DNA from: Nostoc edaphicum CCNP1411
GTDB taxonomy: Bacteria; Cyanobacteriota; Cyanobacteriia; Cyanobacteriales; Nostocaceae
Direction: 5' to 3'
NCBI RefSeq assembly: GCF_014023275.1
Contig: NZ_CP054698.1
Coordinates: 2,728,001 to 2,792,000 of the forward strand
Length of the DNA: 64,000 bases
The position numbers were made by a program, and so were the translations under genes. This document shows positions 48,246 to 57,696 of the stretch, piece by piece (position 1 is the first letter of the stretch; each line of letters begins with the position of its first letter). The notes beneath the pieces are model-generated. The model was not told where the DNA came from and did not search any database. It saw nothing but the letters and a program-made list of their open reading frames with translations.

Positions 48246-48400
48246 ATGTTTTGCACTCAGTATGATTTATGCGATGTTTGCGACGGGCTACGCCTATGCT
48301 TGGGGTTTTCTCTAAGAATGGAGTGGGTGATCGCACTCCATCACCCTAACTAGCAAAGCAAAATCCCCATCTCAAAGCGCAGGTTCATGGCGATCCCTAC

Positions 48401-49693
48401 TTAATCAAAAAGCTCGCCTGCTATTAGCAGATCGTTTCTATTTTGATTAGCAAGCCAGATAAAGAACCATCTATCTACAACATTTAATCGTCTATTTGTT
48501 TGGTCATAATCAAGAATTATAGGCTTAATATCTTTTTTCACTTGAAGTGACGCTGTTGATTGCAAAGCTTGAGTTAGATTACCAGGATTAAGATCTTTTT
48601 TTTGTGGATGATGTGATTGGAGTATTTCACGTATTCGAGCATAAGTAAGTCCTTGCTCTAATTCTTTTAAATTTGCTGTCAAAATAGGGTACAAAAGCCA
48701 TTTATGCATTTCAAGTCTGGTATCTTGAAAACCTTCAGAAAATTGAGTTATAAAGGACATATAACGCCCACTCTGTTGGTTAACAACTGACTTGATTAAT
48801 TCGTGTACATATAAATTATTACCAATTAAACGACACTTCTCTAACGTTTCACTAACTCCTGATTCACGACATGCTTTAGCACAAACTTCTTGAACTATAT
48901 AAACACTATTAAAAGATTCGGATATCAGGGTATTTTTAAAATGCTCTGTAAATTCAATATTTAATAATTTAGCTCCATCGTCAATGACTTGACGCAATTC
49001 TTTATTATTCCACTTGTCAGCATCTATTGCAATTACACGCCCAGTTAAATCACCATTATATACAATTAATCTATTCTCTTCTAGCCAAACACCTATAATA
49101 ATAAAGCAGAATTCAGATGCTTCATGGAATGCTTTTAAGGCAACGGCAAAGTCTTTTTGAGCTTCTGTAGAAAGGTAATGAAAATCTTCTAAAACGATAT
49201 ATTTTTTAAATTTTACCGCTTTCAATGCAGCGATAATATCATTTACATCTTCTGCATCAAGTTCCAAACTTTCTAATGTAATCTCAGTAGATTTCGTCTT
49301 TTCTGCATCACCTGAAACTGTTCCTTTACCTTTAAAAAAGTTTAATAAGCTAATTCCACCTTCAATGGAAGCCATAATTTTTTGCTTACCAGCAGCAGTT
49401 TTCTTAATTGATTGAGTAATTTGGTAACCTACTGCTTTAAGGATTGCAGAGTGTATATCTACTAATTCCCAACGATTGGAACATTGGATATTAATATATT
49501 CCTCAGCGTCCAGACAATGTTTCCGCAGAGATGTTTTTCCTTGTTTTGAACTACCGTATATAACAATGTGCCTATTTTTTGTCAAATTTTCTATAAGTCT
49601 GTGATCCACTTCTTGTCTTTTTACATAATTTAAAGGAAGATCGCGTGCAATACCATAGACAGAATCAGCCGAGTAAACTTTTTTACTAAACAT
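48401..49693 (-). CDS. P-loop ATPase of unknown function (STAND/AAA-like)
   Basis: A 430-aa protein with Walker A IVIYGSSKQGKTSLRKH (residues ~43-59) and Walker B KYIVLEDFHYLS, followed by a sensor-like CFIIIGVWLEENRLI. The C-terminal ~200 residues are helical and may include a winged-helix unit (RIREILQSHHPQKKDLNPGN ... RRLNVVDRWFFIWL). It has no clear family name. Low GC and its place between duplicated AAA remnants and a restriction-modification pair suggest an accessory, possibly defence-related, gene. No effector domain is visible in it. Confidence 0.7.
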   Translation of the reverse strand: MFSKKVYSADSVYGIARDLPLNYVKRQEVDHRLIENLTKNRHIVIYGSSKQGKTSLRKHCLDAEEYINIQCSNRWELVDIHSAILKAVGYQITQSIKKTAAGKQKIMASIEGGISLLNFFKGKGTVSGDAEKTKSTEITLESLELDAEDVNDIIAALKAVKFKKYIVLEDFHYLSTEAQKDFAVALKAFHEASEFCFIIIGVWLEENRLIVYNGDLTGRVIAIDADKWNNKELRQVIDDGAKLLNIEFTEHFKNTLISESFNSVYIVQEVCAKACRESGVSETLEKCRLIGNNLYVHELIKSVVNQQSGRYMSFITQFSEGFQDTRLEMHKWLLYPILTANLKELEQGLTYARIREILQSHHPQKKDLNPGNLTQALQSTASLQVKKDIKPIILDYDQTNRRLNVVDRWFFIWLANQNRNDLLIAGELFD

Positions 49694-49867
49694 TTATTTA
49701 TTTTTCCGCACATTAATGAGTTTGATTATACACACTTGTTCCTTCTATTGTTGAGTGTGATCGCTCACCCTGTTTCCTCTAAGAAATTGGTTGTTGCTTG
49801 AGATGCCCAGCGATGGCGTAACCGCCTGCCGGAGGCGATCGCATCACTGGGCTTGATTTACGTCATC

Positions 49868-50029
49868 CTACTTCTGTTGTTGATCTGGGGGAAGTTGACA
49901 AGCTCCCTTTTCAAACTGGTACTCAATTCCTAACCCTTTTAAATAAAAGTTCACAGGGTTGCAACCAGAGAACGCGGCGGCAACGATATGAGCGATCGCT
50001 ACAAGGACATTGAGCCGAGATAGCTGCAT
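49868..50029 (-). CDS. Possible small lipoprotein-like protein (53 aa)
   Basis: A complete ATG-to-TAG frame begins MQLSRLNVLVAIAHIVAAAF followed by SGC, a hydrophobic stretch ending in a lipobox-like FSGC, then FYLKGLGIEYQFEKGACQLP. No ribosome binding site is obvious and no family is recognised. Its 5' end overlaps an inverted repeat (50008-50022). Confidence 0.35.
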   Translation of the reverse strand: MQLSRLNVLVAIAHIVAAAFSGCNPVNFYLKGLGIEYQFEKGACQLPPDQQQK

Positions 50030-50171
50030 ATTCGGAAATTAAGACTCTTAACGATTATCCTGCTTAGATTTGGTAATTTGCTACTTGTTTGTACTTAATA
50101 CCGTTATAGGCAACAAAAAATCAAGCCTTTTCAGCCACTATTTCCGTTTTCGTTCTTATCTCGGCTCAATG
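50008..50171. repeat. Inverted-repeat element with 15-bp perfect ends
   Basis: CATTGAGCCGAGATA at 50008-50022 is matched by its exact complement at 50157-50171. No transposase. It abuts the 50174 AAA fragment. Confidence 0.5.
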
Positions 50172-50173
50172 CC

Positions 50174-50218
50174 GCGATCGCCTTACCGAAAAAGAATGAT
50201 AGATTATTCTCTGAAAAA
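50174..50218. repeat. Second copy of the AAA-remnant segment
   Basis: The first 25 bases are identical to 48016-48040 (GCGATCGCCTTACCGAAAAA then GAATG) and the next ~20 are similar, in the same orientation. The two copies flank the 48401-49693 ATPase gene as direct repeats. Confidence 0.6.
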
Positions 50219-50331
50219 ATAATGTAAGTATTCTTGTTTGTTTATACTTTATTTCTCAACACTATATAATAAATTGCGTTTTACCCTTATCCTCGGTTTC
50301 GGGTAAATCACTCCCTTTGAGGTTGGCTTTC

Positions 50332-51201
50332 ATGGCAAAGAAAATTGCATTTGGTTGGTATGGCGGCAAGTACAGTCATTTAGACTGGCTTTTACCCTTG
50401 TTGTCAAAAACGACCCACTACTGCGAACCCTTTGGCGGTTCAGCAGCCGTGTTGTTGAACCGAGAGCCTTCGCCTGTAGAAACCTACAATGATATTGATG
50501 GCCAGGTAGTCAACTTTTTTCGCGTACTACGCGACCAAAAAGACCAACTCATCGAGGCGATTGGGTTAACCCCATTTTCGCGTGAAGAATTTCGGATTGC
50601 TATAGCTAAAGAGGAAGAGAGTTTGTCAGACCTGGAAAGGGCTAGACGATTTTTCGTCCGGGCGCGACAAGTGAGGACGGGCTTGGCACAAACCGCCAGT
50701 GTTGGACGATGGGCGCACTGCAAACTTACTAGCCGCGCTGGAATGGCTGGTGCAGTTTCCCGGTGGCTTGGTAGTGTTGAGGATCTGCCCGAAATCGTGC
50801 AACGGTTGCTACGCGTGCAAATTGAGAACGACCGAGCAATTGATATTATTCGACGGTACGATAGTCCAGAAACATTATTTTACTGTGACCCTCCCTACCC
50901 GCACGATTCCCGTGGGGATAGCAAGGCTTACGCTTATGAAATGACCGACGACCAGCATCGGCAGCTAGCGGATGTTTTGCGTTCAGTCAAAGGTAAAGTT
51001 GCCCTTTCAGGCTATGATTGTTCGTTGATGCAAGAACTATATGGTGACTGGAACTGCATTAAAGCGCCCGCGAAACACTGCCATTCCATCAAGCAGTTAC
51101 GGCAAGAAGTACTTTGGCTCAATTATGATCCGCAAGCTTCCACACTTACTGTTGAAGAAATCGCTCCATGTCCACAACCCCAGCAGCTATCCTTGATGTA
51201 G
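50332..51201 (+). CDS. D12-class adenine-specific DNA methyltransferase
   Basis: An N6-adenine methyltransferase of the Dam/D12 type, about 289 aa. SAM-binding motifs are FGWYGGKYSHLDWL and YCEPFGGSAAVLLNR, the target-recognition region lies in the middle (~100-170), and the catalytic motif IV is FYCDPPYPH. It starts at MAKKIAFGWYGGKYSH; an in-frame start 15 bp upstream is possible. The stop lies 34 bp inside the downstream endonuclease-like gene, so the pair is a type II restriction-modification unit. The recognition sequence is not readable. Confidence 0.92.
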   Translation: MAKKIAFGWYGGKYSHLDWLLPLLSKTTHYCEPFGGSAAVLLNREPSPVETYNDIDGQVVNFFRVLRDQKDQLIEAIGLTPFSREEFRIAIAKEEESLSDLERARRFFVRARQVRTGLAQTASVGRWAHCKLTSRAGMAGAVSRWLGSVEDLPEIVQRLLRVQIENDRAIDIIRRYDSPETLFYCDPPYPHDSRGDSKAYAYEMTDDQHRQLADVLRSVKGKVALSGYDCSLMQELYGDWNCIKAPAKHCHSIKQLRQEVLWLNYDPQASTLTVEEIAPCPQPQQLSLM

Positions 51202-52298
51202 CTTTACAAAAAGCCGAAGCATCGATAGCACAACCGATTGTCACCAACCCCAGCATTGCCGAAAAAATTGACTATGTGTCGCGCTATGTAGGCAATCGTG
51301 CTGTAGTTCGTTTGTTGCTGGCCTGCTCTTTGGCAGCAATTCACCGTGCAAATGTTGATATTCGCAAGCCTTACACCGAAATAGGCACACCAGATGCTTA
51401 CTCTGGACGCTACTACGATGAAAGTTACATCACAGCATTCATTAACCAGCACGAGTTGCCTTGTAATCCCACTACTGCGTTCCTCACCCCTGCACTGCGA
51501 AACCGTAACATCACCTTAACCCCAGCAGTGAATCTGGTGGGACGACCGCCCAAACTCTACGAAGTCGCCCTGCAATTACTTGATGATGTTCATGAAGGCA
51601 GAATAACTGCTGAGGAACTGCTAGCCCAAACCATTCGCTGTCTAATTATTGCTCGGAACGAGAAGCGGCAGCGCATGGAAACACTACTAGCCGACCTGAA
51701 AAAGTCGGAAGACGCAATACCTTTGTCAGCAGAGGAAATTATCACACTCCTGAAACAGCATTTGGCTTGCCGAGGTTCAAGCCGTCTTCCTGTACTAATT
51801 GTTGCTGCTGCCTATCAAGTAGCAGAACAATATATTGGGGAGCGTTTTTTACCTCTAGAATCCCACAATGCAGCAGACGAGCAGACTGGAGCTTTGGGAG
51901 ATTTGGAAATTACTTTAGTTGATGATGAGAAGGTGATTACCAGCTATGAAATGAAGACCCGACGCGTCACGTTAGCAGATATTGACCGTGCTTTGCAAAA
52001 AATCAACAGCACAGGCAAGCGGGTTGACAACTATATTTTTATCACGACGGATGCGATCGAAGAAACTATTCAGGAATATGCCTCAAGTATGTACGACCGT
52101 ACAGATGGTATAGAGATTGTGGTTTTGGATTGTATCAGTTTTGTACGTCACTTTCTGCATTTGTTCCATCGGCTGCGATCGCAATTTTTGTCAGCCTACC
52201 AACAGCTAGTGCTAACAGAACCAGACAGTGCCGTTAGCCAACCTCTAAAAGAAGCTTTTTTGGCATTGAGACAGGCTGCTGAAAGTGCCAAAGAATAA
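51168..52298 (+). CDS. Type II restriction endonuclease (SacI-family-like, PD-(D/E)XK)
   Basis: A 376-aa protein overlapping the methyltransferase gene by 34 bp. A PD-(D/E)XK-type core is visible: GALGDLEITLVDDEKVITSY provides the acidic residue, followed directly by EMKTRRVTLADIDRAL with the ExK pair. The N-terminal ~200 residues are helical with a conserved AVVRLLLACSLAAIHR segment. The arrangement recalls the SacI family, but that assignment rests on pattern memory, so target specificity is left open. It is paired with an adenine methyltransferase. Confidence 0.75.
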   Translation: MSTTPAAILDVALQKAEASIAQPIVTNPSIAEKIDYVSRYVGNRAVVRLLLACSLAAIHRANVDIRKPYTEIGTPDAYSGRYYDESYITAFINQHELPCNPTTAFLTPALRNRNITLTPAVNLVGRPPKLYEVALQLLDDVHEGRITAEELLAQTIRCLIIARNEKRQRMETLLADLKKSEDAIPLSAEEIITLLKQHLACRGSSRLPVLIVAAAYQVAEQYIGERFLPLESHNAADEQTGALGDLEITLVDDEKVITSYEMKTRRVTLADIDRALQKINSTGKRVDNYIFITTDAIEETIQEYASSMYDRTDGIEIVVLDCISFVRHFLHLFHRLRSQFLSAYQQLVLTEPDSAVSQPLKEAFLALRQAAESAKE

Positions 52299-52390
52299 TG
52301 ACTAACCCTGTTACATAAATCGCAACAATACAAGCTTTGAGTTTTTATTCAGTAATACTGGGGTTAACTTCATCTATCTGGGGGTAGATT

Positions 52391-53317
52391 ATGTATACTT
52401 CGACTAAATTCCCGCGTACATCTGCTTTGTTTATAAGTGCGTTACTTGGAGGGGTGATTTTTACCAGTTGCGCTTCTTCTGAACGCTCAACAAATTCGGC
52501 TTTACCTCAAATGGCCGCCGATGGGATGGCAAATCGAGCATCTGCACCTGCTGGTGAAAGCAGTATTTCTCAAAAGGCAGAAGCTTCATCAATAGTTCGT
52601 TCTCGTCCTCAACTCATCAAAAAGGCAGCAATTTCTTTGACTGTCAACTCTGTAGATAAGACTGTTGATGCTGTTTCGCAAATTATCAATCAACAGCAAG
52701 GGGATTTAATCGGGTTGAAACAACAACAACCTAGAAACGACAACCCGCGTTACACAGCAACAATCCAATTGCGGATACCAGAGAATCGGCTAGAACCGAC
52801 CCTGGAACAATTAGCCAAATTAGGCACTGTTGATAGTCGTAATATCACTGCCGAAGATGTAGGCGATCGCTTGGTAGATTTCCAAGCCAGACTAACGAAT
52901 CTACAGAAGACTGAAGCCAATTTACAAAAAATTATGGATCGGGCGGGTTCTGTTAGAGATGTGCTTAGTGTTGCTCAAGAACTGAGTAATGTCCGACAAA
53001 CAATAGAACAAATTAATGCCCAACTCAAAAGCCTACAAAATCAAGTTGCTTATTCCACTATTACGCTGAACCTAGAAGCCGCAGTTTCTAGCACCAGTTC
53101 ACAACCTGCCTTGGGTTTGCAAGTTCAGGAGACTTGGAACAAATCTACCCACTCCCTTAGTTCATTTTCGGTTGGCTTACTCAAGCTGGGTATTTGGTTA
53201 ATTGTTTACAGCCCCTATTTGTTAATTTTTGCTGCCCTTGTTTATGGTTTTACTCGTTGGCGGCGAACTCATTCACCACGTTTGACACAAATACCAGAAT
53301 CAACTAGTTCTGAGTAA
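52391..53317 (+). CDS. DUF4349 domain lipoprotein
   Basis: A 308-aa envelope protein. The signal ends in lipobox VIFTSC (Cys27). A low-complexity segment follows, then the DUF4349 domain (~75-270) with AAISLTVNSVDKTVDAVSQI, IPENRLEPTLEQLAKLG and ITAEDVGDRLVDFQARL. A long coiled coil (LQKTEANLQKIM...QLKSLQNQVAYSTITLNLE) leads to a C-terminal membrane helix (LGIWLIVYSPYLLIFAALV). Anchored at both ends, it is probably an envelope structural or sensing protein. Biochemical role unknown. Confidence 0.88.
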   Translation: MYTSTKFPRTSALFISALLGGVIFTSCASSERSTNSALPQMAADGMANRASAPAGESSISQKAEASSIVRSRPQLIKKAAISLTVNSVDKTVDAVSQIINQQQGDLIGLKQQQPRNDNPRYTATIQLRIPENRLEPTLEQLAKLGTVDSRNITAEDVGDRLVDFQARLTNLQKTEANLQKIMDRAGSVRDVLSVAQELSNVRQTIEQINAQLKSLQNQVAYSTITLNLEAAVSSTSSQPALGLQVQETWNKSTHSLSSFSVGLLKLGIWLIVYSPYLLIFAALVYGFTRWRRTHSPRLTQIPESTSSE

Positions 53318-53551
53318 ACTTGCATAAATCCTACATTTATGGTTGATAAATTTACATAAGCAAAAAGTAATTCAAATATTGCCAAATCTTATTAACTGAG
53401 CATCCATCTAGAAAAGTTCTGTTAATCCTGTAGTTTTGATTACTTAAATCATTCTTCAAATGTAAAAATAAACACAAAATATATGATGACAAGTTTGATA
53501 CAAATTTGTTAAGAATAGTTACAATAGTCGGCATCCCGGATAATATTTCTT

Positions 53552-54886
53552 ATGGTAAATTCACTTGACAATAATCCACCACATCAAGTAGTTATTGTTG
53601 GCGGTGGTTTTGGTGGACTGTATGCGGCAAAAACACTCGCCAAGGCGGCAGTAAACGTTACTCTGATTGATAAACGTAACTTTCATCTATTTCAACCCCT
53701 TTTATATCAAGTCGCCACAGGTGCGCTATCTCCGGCTGATATTTCCTCACCGTTGCGTTCTGTACTCAGCAAGAGCAAGAATACGAAAGTGCTGCTGGGA
53801 GAGGTGAATAATATTGATCCAGAAGCGCAAAAAGTGATTGTGGGCGATGAAGCAATAGCTTACGATACGTTAATTGTTGCCACAGGTGCGAAGCATTCCT
53901 ACTTTGGCAAAGATAACTGGGAAGAATTTGCCCCAGGCTTGAAAACAGTAGAAGATGCCATAGAAATGCGTAGCCGGATTTTTTCGGCTTTTGAAGCCGC
54001 AGAAAAAGAAACCGATCCAGAAAAACGCCGTGCTTGGTTAACTTTTGTAATTGTGGGTGGTGGGCCAACAGGTGTAGAGTTGGCAGGTGCGATCGCAGAA
54101 TTGGCAAATCAAACCCTCAAAGAAGACTTCCGCAACATCGACACCTCAGAAGCCAAGATTTTGCTATTAGAAGGTTTGGATCGGATTTTGCCACCCTTTG
54201 CACCAGAGTTATCACAAGAAGCGGAAGCATCCCTGACGCGGTTGGGGGTAATTGTCCAGACAAAAACATTGGTAACGAATATTGAAAATGATGTAGTTAC
54301 CCTCAAACAAGGCGATGAAGTTAAAGAGATTGCCTCAAAAACGGTATTATGGGCAGCAGGTGTGAAAGCTTCCGCAATGGGTAAAGTGCTAGCAGAACAC
54401 ACAGGTGCAGAGTGCGATCGCGCTGGACGGATTATTGTCGAACCCGACTTGAGTATTAAAGGACATCCTAATATTTTTGTAGTTGGCGACTTAGCAAATT
54501 TTTCTCATCAAAATGGTAAACCCCTACCTGGTGTTGCACCTGTAGCCAAGCAAGAAGGTGAATATGTAGCAACATTGGTTCAACAGCGGCTTGCAGGTAA
54601 AAATTTGCCACCCTTTGCTTACACTGATCACGGTAGTTTAGCAATGATTGGACACAATTCTGCTGTGGTAGATTTGGGCTTTATGAAGCTAAAAGGTTTC
54701 TTTGCATGGCTATTTTGGCTGGTGATTCACATCTACTTCTTAATTGAATTTGACAACAAATTAGTAGTAATGATCCAGTGGGCATGGAATTATTTCACCC
54801 GTAATCGCGGAGCAAGATTAATTACAGGAAAAGAATCAATTACGGAGTTTGTAATTTCCGATAATAAACAGCCTGTAAATGTCTAA
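53552..54886 (+). CDS. ndb: Type II NADH dehydrogenase (NAD(P)/FAD-dependent oxidoreductase)
   Basis: A non-proton-pumping NAD(P)H:quinone oxidoreductase of 444 aa. FAD-binding QVVIVGGGFGGLYAAKTLAK is at the N-terminus and the NADH-binding FVIVGGGPTGVELAGAIAEL is near residue 165. The C-terminal FAD signature is IFVVGDLANFSHQNGKPLPG with GVAPVAKQEG. The C-terminal hydrophobic segment FFAWLFWLVIHIYFLIEF is the membrane anchor region. The family shuttles electrons from NADH to plastoquinone in cyanobacterial membranes. Which Ndb paralogue it is cannot be decided here. Confidence 0.9.
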   Translation: MVNSLDNNPPHQVVIVGGGFGGLYAAKTLAKAAVNVTLIDKRNFHLFQPLLYQVATGALSPADISSPLRSVLSKSKNTKVLLGEVNNIDPEAQKVIVGDEAIAYDTLIVATGAKHSYFGKDNWEEFAPGLKTVEDAIEMRSRIFSAFEAAEKETDPEKRRAWLTFVIVGGGPTGVELAGAIAELANQTLKEDFRNIDTSEAKILLLEGLDRILPPFAPELSQEAEASLTRLGVIVQTKTLVTNIENDVVTLKQGDEVKEIASKTVLWAAGVKASAMGKVLAEHTGAECDRAGRIIVEPDLSIKGHPNIFVVGDLANFSHQNGKPLPGVAPVAKQEGEYVATLVQQRLAGKNLPPFAYTDHGSLAMIGHNSAVVDLGFMKLKGFFAWLFWLVIHIYFLIEFDNKLVVMIQWAWNYFTRNRGARLITGKESITEFVISDNKQPVNV

Positions 54887-54894
54887 TTGGGAAG

Positions 54895-54936
54895 AGGTGA
54901 CAGGTGACAGGTGACAGGTGATAGGTGATAGGTGAT
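54895..54936. repeat. Heptameric short tandem repeat (AGGTGAC/AGGTGAT), 6 units
   Basis: Six perfect-length 7-bp units directly after the ndb stop; three end in C and three in T. A typical STRR of heterocyst-forming cyanobacteria. Confidence 0.9.
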
Positions 54937-55048
54937 AGGGAATAATCTGTACCCTGTAACCTTTACCCTATTCCCTTCCCCACTCCCCACTCCCCGCCCT
55001 CATAAATTAGCAGTAAGCTATTTGAGGGCGTTTTTTCATATCTACATA

Positions 55049-56284
55049 ATGGCAACTATTAACGACAACTACCTGAAACTGAAAGCGGGTTATCTGTTTC
55101 CAGAAATTGCTCGGCGGGTGAATGCCTTTGCAGAAGCCAATCCTGATGCTAAAATTATCAGGCTGGGCATTGGTGATGTTACCGAACCTCTGCCGGAGGC
55201 TTGCCGCACAGCGATGATTAAAGCTGTGGAAGAAATGGGCGATCGCAATACATTCAAAGGCTACGGCCCAGAGCAAGGCTACGCTTGGTTACGGGAAAAA
55301 ATTGCTACTCAAGATTTCCAAGCACGGGGAGCCAATATTGATGCTTCCGAAATCTTTATCTCCGACGGTTCCAAATGCGACACGGGCAATATTCTAGAAA
55401 TCTTTGGTCATGACAATCTAATTGCCGTAACTGACCCAGTTTACCCCGTGTATGTAGACACTAACGTTATGGTGGGTAATACGGGAGATGCCAACGATAA
55501 AGGCGAGTTTGAAGGTTTAGTTTATCTACCAATTACGGCTGATAACAACTTCACCGCAGAGATTCCCTCAAAGAAAGTCGATTTAATTTATCTCTGCTTT
55601 CCCAATAACCCCACTGGCGCAACTGCTACCAAAGAATATCTCAAAGCATGGGTGGACTATGCCAAAGCTAATGGCTCGATTATTTTCTTTGATGCAGCCT
55701 ACGAAGCTTATATTACCGATCCATCGATTCCGCACTCAATTTATGAAATTGAAGGTGCAAGAGATGTTGCGATCGAATTTCGGTCTTTTTCCAAGAATGC
55801 AGGTTTTACAGGAACCCGTTGCGCCTTAACCGTTGTACCGAAGACACTCACAGGAAAAGCTGCCGATGGTTCCGATGTGGAACTGTGGAAACTCTGGAAT
55901 CGCCGCCAGTCTACCAAATTCAATGGTGTTTCTTACATCGTTCAACGGGGAGCCGAAGCGGTTTACTCTGAAGAAGGACAGGCACAAATCAAAGCATTGG
56001 TTAGTTTCTATCTAGAAAACGCCAAAATTATCCGCGAAAAACTCACAGCCGCCGCATTATCAGTTTATGGTGGCGTGAATGCACCTTACGTTTGGGTAAA
56101 AACTCCTAATGGTTTATCCAGTTGGGAATTCTTTGATAAGTTGCTGCAAACCGTCAACGTTGTGGGGACACCTGGTTCTGGCTTTGGTGCTGCGGGTGAA
56201 GGTTACTTCCGAATTTCGGCATTTAACAGCCGAGAGAATGTGGAAGAGGCGATGAAGCGGATTGCTGAGAAGTTTAAGGTGTAG
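55049..56284 (+). CDS. dapL: LL-diaminopimelate aminotransferase
   Basis: Catalyses the one-step amination of tetrahydrodipicolinate to LL-diaminopimelate in the plant/cyanobacterial lysine pathway. The 411-aa protein starts [20 protein letters not shown]. Motifs are [54 protein letters not shown] and the PLP-lysine segment [17 protein letters not shown], all diagnostic of DapL. An in-frame ATG 117 bp upstream lies in non-conserved repeat-like DNA. Confidence 0.97.
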   Translation: MATINDNYLKLKAGYLFPEIARRVNAFAEANPDAKIIRLGIGDVTEPLPEACRTAMIKAVEEMGDRNTFKGYGPEQGYAWLREKIATQDFQARGANIDASEIFISDGSKCDTGNILEIFGHDNLIAVTDPVYPVYVDTNVMVGNTGDANDKGEFEGLVYLPITADNNFTAEIPSKKVDLIYLCFPNNPTGATATKEYLKAWVDYAKANGSIIFFDAAYEAYITDPSIPHSIYEIEGARDVAIEFRSFSKNAGFTGTRCALTVVPKTLTGKAADGSDVELWKLWNRRQSTKFNGVSYIVQRGAEAVYSEEGQAQIKALVSFYLENAKIIREKLTAAALSVYGGVNAPYVWVKTPNGLSSWEFFDKLLQTVNVVGTPGSGFGAAGEGYFRISAFNSRENVEEAMKRIAEKFKV

Positions 56285-56396
56285 AGCGATCGCTTTTGTT
56301 AAACTCAATCTATTAGTCTAAAGGTTACGGTGGGCTATATTATCCACCGCAACCTCATAGATAATTATTGAGATTCAGCTTACTTGTATTTTGGTT

Positions 56397-57035
56397 ATGA
56401 CTGCTGCTATCCCCGTTTTTAAAGCTGTTAGCCAGATGCAATTAGCACCTGGTAGCACGGTGACAATTCCTGATGTTAGCTGGCAAGAATTTGAATCTAT
56501 TTTAGAAGAATTGGGAGAAAAAAGAAATACACGAATTGCCTACAGCCAGGGTACTTTAGAAATTATGGCTCCTTTACCAGAACATGAAATTCCCAAAGAT
56601 TTAATTTCTGATATTGTCAAAATATTGCTGAAAGCTAAAGATATCAGATACCAACCTTTTGGTTCCACCACTTTTAAACGGCAAGGTGTAGCGGGAGTTG
56701 AACCTGATGCTTGCTTTTATATTCAAAATTATCAACAAATGATTGGTCATCGTCGCTTACAACCTGATGATCCGCCCCCAGATTTAGCGATTGAGACTGA
56801 TGTCACATCGAAAACTACTCTTGATGCTTATGAAGCCATTGAAGTCCCAGAATTATGGGTTTACGATAGCGGAAATCTTTCTATTTATTTGCTGAAAGAG
56901 GGGAAATATATAAAATCTAACACCAGTCCTAATTTTGCAGATATAGCGATTACTCAAATTATTCCTGCTGCTGTGGAACGTAGTTGGCAAGTGGGAAGTT
57001 TTCAAGCTTTGAAAGAATTGGAAGCAATGATTTAG
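56397..57035 (+). CDS. Uma2 family (DUF820) restriction-endonuclease-like protein
   Basis: Paralogue of the 30252 gene, 212 aa. It shares VSWQEFESILEELGEKRNTR, LEIMAPLPEHEIPKDLISDI, GVEPDACFYIQNY, DDPPPDLAIETDVTSKTTLD and VPELWVYDSGNLSIYLL. Start ATG chosen at MTAAIPVF, six bases after an in-frame TTG. As with most members, the nuclease function is inferred only from the PD-(D/E)XK fold. Confidence 0.88.
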   Translation: MTAAIPVFKAVSQMQLAPGSTVTIPDVSWQEFESILEELGEKRNTRIAYSQGTLEIMAPLPEHEIPKDLISDIVKILLKAKDIRYQPFGSTTFKRQGVAGVEPDACFYIQNYQQMIGHRRLQPDDPPPDLAIETDVTSKTTLDAYEAIEVPELWVYDSGNLSIYLLKEGKYIKSNTSPNFADIAITQIIPAAVERSWQVGSFQALKELEAMI

Positions 57036-57097
57036 TAAATGATAAAGTAGCCACTGGATGATGTAAATAATAATTGACGTAATCTAAAAGATAAAGA

Positions 57098-57696
57098 TTA
57101 TCGAATAAATTTGTTTAGTTCTTCAACTAAAAGATGTACTGTTGTTGAAGGATTATCACTTACTGGATTAGAAGGGTTATATTGCTTGAGAAAACTTTTA
57201 GCGTGTTTGATGGCAGTAGATTGCCTATTTTCTATTTCCTCATAGATTGTTGCACTATTTTTTTATATTTGTGTCCAAGCAATTTCTCTTTCTCTAACTT
57301 ATCGATGTAATCTTTGCGAGGAAGTCCAGTATTTAAAAATTCAAAATGCAATACATACCATAATTCAAAAGCTTCATTAGAATAAGCAACTTTAAATCCT
57401 TCTCTTTCAGCGTTTGCAATGGCGTTGTTAAAATCTTGCTTAGGCCAATCATCCCTATCAAATACACACCAAATTTGATCGTAATCTCCTTGAGCTTTTA
57501 ATTCTTTAGCTTCTTGTACTAGTTTACTTGGATTGTATCCAAACCCTCTAACATCAATTTTCTTCACAGTCGTGGAAACGCGAAAACTCATGAAGTAATT
57601 TGGCTCGGTTTTTTCCCCTTCACAAATAATTAAAAATATTTGCCTAAGCTCTCTTGTTTCAACTTTTCTATCAGCATAGCCACGCTTTCTAGGCAT
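57098..57696 (-). CDS. RloB/AbiLii-like protein, C-terminal part in the -1 frame
   Basis: The start MPRKRGYADRKVETRELRQI leads to a TOPRIM-like region (FLIICEGEKTEPNYF, then YDQIWCVFDRDDWP), as in RloB and AbiLii. In the annotated frame translation ends soon after LLGHKYKK with a stop at 57232. The homologous C-terminus continues in the -1 frame: NSATIYEEIENRQSTAIKHA ... NPSTTVHLLVEELNKFIR, ending at 57098. The switch falls at a run of seven A (57258-57264 on the plus strand as T). It overlaps the ATPase gene by 8 bp, so the two are translated together. Either a frame mutation, a sequencing error or slippage-based expression. Confidence 0.72.

Larger units (their letters stand above)
49694..50331. 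other. Repeat-rich region upstream of the restriction-modification pair
   Basis: Holds a palindromic repeat (GCCCAGCGATG...CATCACTGGGC, about 49805-49852), the possible small gene at 49868-50029, an inverted-repeat element (50008-50171) and the duplicated AAA remnant (50174-50218). Confidence 0.5.
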
